Of a stretch of 41,960 nt of DNA, positions 36,401-41,960 are shown in pieces. The notes under the pieces are model-generated. The model had not been told where the DNA came from and did not search any database. It was given only the letters and a program-made list of their open reading frames with translations. A program made the translations under genes and the position numbers. Positions within the stretch are counted from its first letter, which is position 1. Every line of letters starts with the position of its first letter. The stretch is from an uncultured Ruminococcus sp. (GTDB lineage: Bacteria > Bacillota > Clostridia > Oscillospirales > Ruminococcaceae): NCBI GenBank assembly GCA_902786965.1, contig CADAEJ010000021.1, positions 1 through 41,960 on the forward strand, written 5' to 3'.

Positions 36401-36845
36401 TTTCCATTTTTACCTCTGTTGTGCCTGCCTCGGTTTTCTTTATATCCGTAAGGTGGAAACCGTGTGCTTCATAAAACCTGACAGCATCGGTATTCTTCTC
36501 TATGACCCACAGGAAATCGACAGGGTAGTTTTCTTTTGCATATTCAATAAGACGGGAACCAACACCCTGACCCTGAAAGAAATAGTCGACATACAGTTCA
36601 ACGATCTCGTTTTTTTCTATACGGATCAGTCCTTTAACAAATCCGTCATCGTAAACAAGAATGTTATCAAGTATTGCTGGCTCTTTATATTTTTCTGCGA
36701 CAGAAAGGACCTGAAGCTCCCCGAATGAATACTCATCATTCCGAAAGATGGGGCGGTACTTTATTCTTTTTACAAACACGAGGATCTCGGCTATTCTTGA
36801 TATATCCTTCGGTGCAGCTTTTCTGATCGTTTCAGTAATATCCAT
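36396..36845 (-). CDS. GNAT-family N-acetyltransferase
   Basis: A 149-residue single GNAT fold. IRKAAPKDISRIAEI begins it, the acetyl-CoA loop is FQGQGVGSRL, and NTDAVRFYEAHGFHL closes the fold. The substrate is unknown. The start ATG follows a weak CGGGGGTC and lies 13 nt after the dehydrogenase stop. Confidence 0.88.
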   Translation of the reverse strand: MDITETIRKAAPKDISRIAEILVFVKRIKYRPIFRNDEYSFGELQVLSVAEKYKEPAILDNILVYDDGFVKGLIRIEKNEIVELYVDYFFQGQGVGSRLIEYAKENYPVDFLWVIEKNTDAVRFYEAHGFHLTDIKKTEAGTTEVKMER

Positions 36846-36858
36846 GACCCCCGATCTG

Positions 36859-37812
36859 TTATTTATTTACCACGTTCTGCGGTTTGCCGTCGATATAGCA
36901 CTTGATATTCTCTGCCACGATTTTCAGCAGTCTTTCTCTTGTCTGTTTCGGTGCCCACGCGATATGCGGGGTTATGGTGCAGTTCTTGCAGTCACGCAGC
37001 GCACAGCCTTCCTGCATCGGCTCGTTTGTCAGCACGTCGATCCCTGCGCCTGCGATACGTCCGCTGTTGAGCGCATCTGCAAGGTCACGCTCGTTGATAA
37101 CGCCGCCGCGCGATGTGTTGACAAGATACACGCTCTTTTTCATCTTCGCGATAGTATCCTTGTTGATAAGCTCTCTCGTCTGCTCGGTAAGAGGGCAGTG
37201 CAGAGTGATAACATCTGACCTTTCAAGCACCTCGTCAAGCGAGCAAGCCTTTGCATTTTCGTCCACCCTTGCGGGAGTCCTCGTGTACGCAAGCACGTTC
37301 ATACCGAAAGCCCTTGCTATCTGCGCGACCTTTTTTCCGATGTCGCCGTAGCCGATAATGCCCAGCGTCATACCATCAAGCTCAAAGGTAGGTATGCCGA
37401 AGTAGGAGAACAGCTTGTAGTTCACCCACGCGCCGCCGTCAACAGCGTCCGCATACTCGCGTATTTTGTTGAAATGATTGAGTATCAGCGCAAAGGTATG
37501 CTGTGCAACCGAGTTGGTCGAATACGCAGGGACGTTGCAGACTACCGCGCCGTGACGTGTCGCCGCCTGCGTGTCAACATTGTTGTACCCCGTTGCGAAA
37601 AGCCCGACGTATTTAAGGTTTTTGCACCTTGAAAAGACCTCCTCGGTGATAAGGCACTTGTTGCAGATGACCGCATCTGCATCGCCTATCTTGTCTGCTA
37701 TCTCGTCATTTGGTGTAAAGCCGTACACGCTGCATTCCCCGAGGTTTGTGATGCACTCGAGCGAAACGTCATTGCGCGATACCGTTTCGGAATCAAGTAT
37801 CACTATTTTCAT
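36859..37812 (-). CDS. D-2-hydroxyacid dehydrogenase
   Basis: A 317-residue NAD-dependent dehydrogenase of the D-isomer family (glycerate, hydroxypyruvate or similar). Motifs: GYNNVDTQAA, GIIGYGDIGKKVA (NAD-binding), the catalytic Arg in NTSRGG, and TPHIAWAP with the catalytic His. The start ATG at 37812 lies within the last 20 bases of the preceding small membrane gene. The exact substrate is not decidable here. Confidence 0.9.
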   Translation of the reverse strand: MKIVILDSETVSRNDVSLECITNLGECSVYGFTPNDEIADKIGDADAVICNKCLITEEVFSRCKNLKYVGLFATGYNNVDTQAATRHGAVVCNVPAYSTNSVAQHTFALILNHFNKIREYADAVDGGAWVNYKLFSYFGIPTFELDGMTLGIIGYGDIGKKVAQIARAFGMNVLAYTRTPARVDENAKACSLDEVLERSDVITLHCPLTEQTRELINKDTIAKMKKSVYLVNTSRGGVINERDLADALNSGRIAGAGIDVLTNEPMQEGCALRDCKNCTITPHIAWAPKQTRERLLKIVAENIKCYIDGKPQNVVNK

Positions 37813-38137
37813 CAGTTTCACCCTCTGCCTCTGCAACTGCCTCTGCTGCAACTGCCGCTGCGGCTTTTCTCTTTTTGCTTTGCAGCACCGCGAAAACTAT
37901 CGCCGCGCCAAGCAGCAAGCCCTCGATGACGGCAAGTATGACGACCGCCTTTGAATCGTTGAAAAACTGCATCATCAGCGTTGCGTCTACTGCAAGCATC
38001 ATAAATATGTAGTGCGGCGATTTTTTTCTGTATATTTCAAGTGCGTAAACAATCGTAGCTATAATGCAGAAGATAAGGTGCGCCTTGAACGGCAGCGGCA
38101 CATAGACGTTCTGCATCTGGTCGTTTGCAAAAATCAT
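37793..38137 (-). CDS. Small membrane protein with Ala/Glu-rich tail
   Basis: A 114-residue protein with three hydrophobic segments (about residues 18-36, 42-60, 65-87) and a basic then Ala/Glu-rich cytosolic tail (SKKRKAAAAVAAEAVAEAEG). I recognise no family. AAAGGAAG precedes the ATG at 38137. It overlaps the dehydrogenase start by 20 bases, and a good promoter lies upstream (38173-38201), so it probably heads the cluster that continues to proBA and glyQS. Confidence 0.75.
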   Translation of the reverse strand: MIFANDQMQNVYVPLPFKAHLIFCIIATIVYALEIYRKKSPHYIFMMLAVDATLMMQFFNDSKAVVILAVIEGLLLGAAIVFAVLQSKKRKAAAAVAAEAVAEAEGETDENSDT

Positions 38138-38172
38138 TTCAATCTTCCTTTCGGGGAAATATCTATCGTAAT

Positions 38173-38201
38173 ATTATACCATAATAAAAAGCATTTTTCA
38201 A
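38173..38201 (-). promoter_or_regulatory. Promoter of the 38137-32845 cluster
   Basis: On the minus strand, -35 TTGAAA (38196-38201), 17-bp spacer, and -10 TATAAT (38173-38178). Confidence 0.8.
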
Positions 38202-38228
38202 TACCCGCGTGCAAATTTTAAATAACTG

Positions 38229-38257
38229 TTGAAAAGCGTGCAAAAGTGTGCTATACT
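38229..38257 (+). promoter_or_regulatory. Promoter of the degV gene
   Basis: -35 TTGAAA (38229-38234), 17-bp spacer, and -10 TATACT (38252-38257). The two divergent promoters are only 27 bp apart. Confidence 0.8.
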
Positions 38258-38297
38258 GACGTTGAAAATCATTTGCAAGACCGAAAGGAGAGGTTTT

Positions 38298-39149
38298 ATG
38301 ATAAAGGTATTTTCAGACAGCACTTGTGACCTTTCAGACGAGCTGTTAAAGCGCTATGACATCACGCTGCTGCCGCTTTACATCATTCTTGGCGACAAGC
38401 AGTACAAGGACAGGGTGAACATCACCCCACAGGATATTTTCAAATGGTCTGACGAGCATAAGACCACTCCGAAGACGGCGGCGGCATCGCTTGATGACAT
38501 TGTGGAGAAGATAAAGCCCGTGCTTGATGCAGGCGACGAGATAGTTGTGTTTTCGATATCGCTTGAGATGTCCAATATGGGCAACGTGATAAGGCTCGCG
38601 GCGCAGTCGCTCGATGCGCAGGACAGGGTGCATTATATCGACTCACGCAATCTGTCAACGGGCATAGGTCACCTTGTTATCGAGGCGGCTGTAATGGCGC
38701 AGCAGGGCAAAAGCGCGCAGGAGATAGTGGACGCGGTACAAAAGCTGATACCGCGCGTGAGGGCAAGCTTTGTGGTGGATACCCTGACCTACCTGCACCG
38801 CGGCGGGCGCTGCGGCGGACTTGCGGCGCTTGCGGGCAGTGTTCTGCGGCTGCACCCTAAGATACACGTTAAAGACGGCGTTATGGGCGCAGGCAAGAAA
38901 TACCGCGGAAAGTACAGCGATATTATCCTTAACTACGCAAAGGAAATGGAGGAGGAGCTGCTGCGGGCAAAGCCTGACAGAGTTTTTGTCACCCACCCGC
39001 CGTGTGACCGCAAGGTAGTGGATTCGGTGTGCGAATACCTCAAAGGGCTGAACCATTTTGCAGAGGTGCTTGATACCGAGGCAGGCGGAGTTATATCCTC
39101 GCACTGCGGACCGGGCACTCTCGGCGTACTGTACATTGAGGGAGAATGA
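38298..39149 (+). CDS. DegV family fatty-acid-binding protein
   Basis: A 283-residue DegV/FakB-like protein: MIKVFSDSTCDLSDELL, the lipid-contact segment PKTAAASLDDI (from the family TSQPS-type position), FSISLEMSNMGNV, YIDSRNLSTGIG and VVDTLTYLHRGGRCG. Relatives bind fatty acids and present them to the kinase FakA for phosphorylation. AAAGGAGAGG lies at good distance before the ATG. Its stop overlaps a possible start of the next gene. Confidence 0.92.
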   Translation: MIKVFSDSTCDLSDELLKRYDITLLPLYIILGDKQYKDRVNITPQDIFKWSDEHKTTPKTAAASLDDIVEKIKPVLDAGDEIVVFSISLEMSNMGNVIRLAAQSLDAQDRVHYIDSRNLSTGIGHLVIEAAVMAQQGKSAQEIVDAVQKLIPRVRASFVVDTLTYLHRGGRCGGLAALAGSVLRLHPKIHVKDGVMGAGKKYRGKYSDIILNYAKEMEEELLRAKPDRVFVTHPPCDRKVVDSVCEYLKGLNHFAEVLDTEAGGVISSHCGPGTLGVLYIEGE

Positions 39150-39169
39150 CGTTTGAGGAGTTGTTTATA

Positions 39170-40174
39170 ATGCTATACAAACTTAACAAAGAAAAAAACA
39201 AAGATAAATACACCAAAGTTAAGCGTGTTACACTTGCCGAAATTGGTTGGAAAGAAAAAGATCTTGAAAGGCTAATTTCTGCAAACATTTTTGATTTTAT
39301 TTCATCTAATGACTTGATGACTTTATTTACTGAGCGCCCACGTCAAGAAGAGCCGGATATACTTGCTCTTGATAAAAATGGTGAACTCTATGTCTTTGAG
39401 TTAAAGCGATGGTCTGGTAAGCAGGAAAATTTATTACAAGTTCTTCGTTACGGTCAGTTGTTTGGAAATAGCACATACGAAGACCTTAATAGCCTTTTTC
39501 ATAAGGAACATAAGACCGAGCAAGAGTTATCGGCATATCACGCTTCATATTTTTTTGGTGATTGTGAAAAAAAGATACCAGAAAAACAGTTTAATAATAA
39601 ACAGCACTTTATAGTTGTTACAAATGGTTTAGACCAACCAACTGTTGAAGCTATTGTTTATTGGAAACGTATGGGGATAAGCATATCTGCTATTGTATAT
39701 TGGGTTTTTGAGGTATTTGAAGAATACTATATTGAGTTTAATACATACTCCCAAATTGAAGATTATCTTGAATATGAAAACAATTATTATGTTGTCAATA
39801 CCGATTACAGTAATTGCATAGAGCATCACAAAGCTATGCTTGAAGAACATAAAGCAGCAGCCTACAATGATGGCTGGAAAGAAAAAATAAAAAAACTACA
39901 AAAAGGAGATACAGTTTTTCTATATCAAAGTGGCATTGGTATCGTTGCATATGGAAATGCTGATGGTGTTTTAAAAAAAGCTGACGAAGGTGAAAAAATC
40001 GAATATGAATACTATATGCACCTGACTGATTTTAAGATAATGAAAAAACCAATATCTGCTGCGGAGATGAAGGAAATTGCTCAATGTGGATTTAATTTTA
40101 GACAAACAATGTTTGCTATCTCTGAAGCAGCAGCACAAAAATTATTAGAAAACATTGATAGTATCAAAAGCTGA
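39170..40174 (+). CDS. NucS/DUF91-like PD-(D/E)XK nuclease with PUA/EVE-like C-terminal domain
   Basis: A 334-residue protein. The N-terminal half has the DUF91/NucS-type catalytic core: EEPDILALD then ELYVFELKRW (Asp63, Glu77, Lys79) and QVLRYGQLF. The C-terminal part (from about residue 230) reads GWKEKIKKLQKGDTVFLYQS, then GIGIVAYGNADG, the pattern of a PUA/EVE-like domain of the kind that senses modified bases. The gene is visibly AT-rich compared with its neighbours, with AAA/AAT/TTT codons, suggesting recent acquisition. The start ATG at 39170 has GAGGAG 12 nt upstream; an earlier ATG at 39146 overlaps the degV stop but its SD is too close. Function is inferred: possible modification-dependent restriction. 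Confidence 0.75.
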   Translation: MLYKLNKEKNKDKYTKVKRVTLAEIGWKEKDLERLISANIFDFISSNDLMTLFTERPRQEEPDILALDKNGELYVFELKRWSGKQENLLQVLRYGQLFGNSTYEDLNSLFHKEHKTEQELSAYHASYFFGDCEKKIPEKQFNNKQHFIVVTNGLDQPTVEAIVYWKRMGISISAIVYWVFEVFEEYYIEFNTYSQIEDYLEYENNYYVVNTDYSNCIEHHKAMLEEHKAAAYNDGWKEKIKKLQKGDTVFLYQSGIGIVAYGNADGVLKKADEGEKIEYEYYMHLTDFKIMKKPISAAEMKEIAQCGFNFRQTMFAISEAAAQKLLENIDSIKS

Positions 40175-40192
40175 CCTTTCTTTTTTATATTT

Positions 40193-40231
40193 GAATGCAA
40201 AAAGCCGCACTCTCGTTTTTGAGAATGCGGC
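40193..40231 (-). terminator. Terminator of groEL
   Basis: On the minus strand GCCGCATTCTC and GAGAGTGCGGC form a stem with one mismatch and a short A-rich loop, followed by TTTTTGC. It lies 28 nt after the groEL stop and may also end the convergent nuclease gene. Confidence 0.85.
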
Positions 40232-40258
40232 AATTGTTTTATTTATGCACGCGGCTTA

Positions 40259-41959
<1,701 letters not shown>

Positions 41960-41960
41960 C

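Overview
The window is the chromosomal replication-origin neighbourhood plus adjoining housekeeping DNA of a low-to-moderate GC Firmicute. The order gyrA, (membrane gene), gyrB, remB, recF, S4-domain gene, dnaN, dnaA on the minus strand, diverging from rpmH, rnpA, yidD, yidC, jag on the plus strand, is the classical Firmicutes origin layout. Protein styles (clostridial YidC, Big_14-like lipoprotein, TatD-linked radical SAM, class I aminotransferase of the PF12897 type) suggest a gut Clostridia member, most likely Ruminococcus or a close Oscillospiraceae relative. That assignment is inference.

Layout. 1-7971: DNA gyrase (gyrA cut by the window edge), RecF, the sliding clamp and small partners, all minus. 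7972-8635: gene-free dnaA-dnaN spacer with a structured repeat and several TGTTGAAAA-type DnaA-box candidates, the likely oriC. 8636-9991: dnaA. 9992-10504: AT-rich dnaA/rpmH spacer with divergent promoters. 10505-14081: ribosome, RNase P and membrane-insertion cluster. 14117-15931: purine nucleoside phosphorylase and an orphan fumarase alpha subunit. 15903-17237: AGCS symporter (minus). 17304-23304: a plus-strand run of two bacterial PH-domain membrane proteins, CheA, CheW, MtnA and an alkyltransferase-like protein. 23332-29795: minus-strand accessory stretch (duplicated lipoprotein, L,D-transpeptidase lipoprotein, HisC, zinc-ribbon protein, 5'-truncated cysteine-rich protein, repeat cluster, two radical SAM proteins). 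30073-32726: SDR epimerase and an aminotransferase (plus). 32845-38137: minus-strand cluster with GlyRS, ProA, ProB, GNAT, a D-2-hydroxyacid dehydrogenase and a small membrane protein. 38298-40174: DegV and an AT-rich NucS-like nuclease. 40259-41950: GroEL.

Most noteworthy signals: (1) a perfect 48-bp in-frame tandem duplication in groEL just after the ATP-binding GGG; (2) a family of interspersed hairpin elements at three loci, always in the same orientation relative to the downstream gene, with stems that change sequence but keep pairing; (3) a DnaA whose DNA-reading motif is NHST rather than DHST/DHTT, next to repeated TTTTCAACA-like sites instead of TTATCCACA; (4) a foreign-looking gene joining a PD-(D/E)XK nuclease domain to a PUA/EVE-like domain, a candidate single-gene restriction or defence factor. 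No tRNA, rRNA, CRISPR array, transposase or phage gene was recognised.
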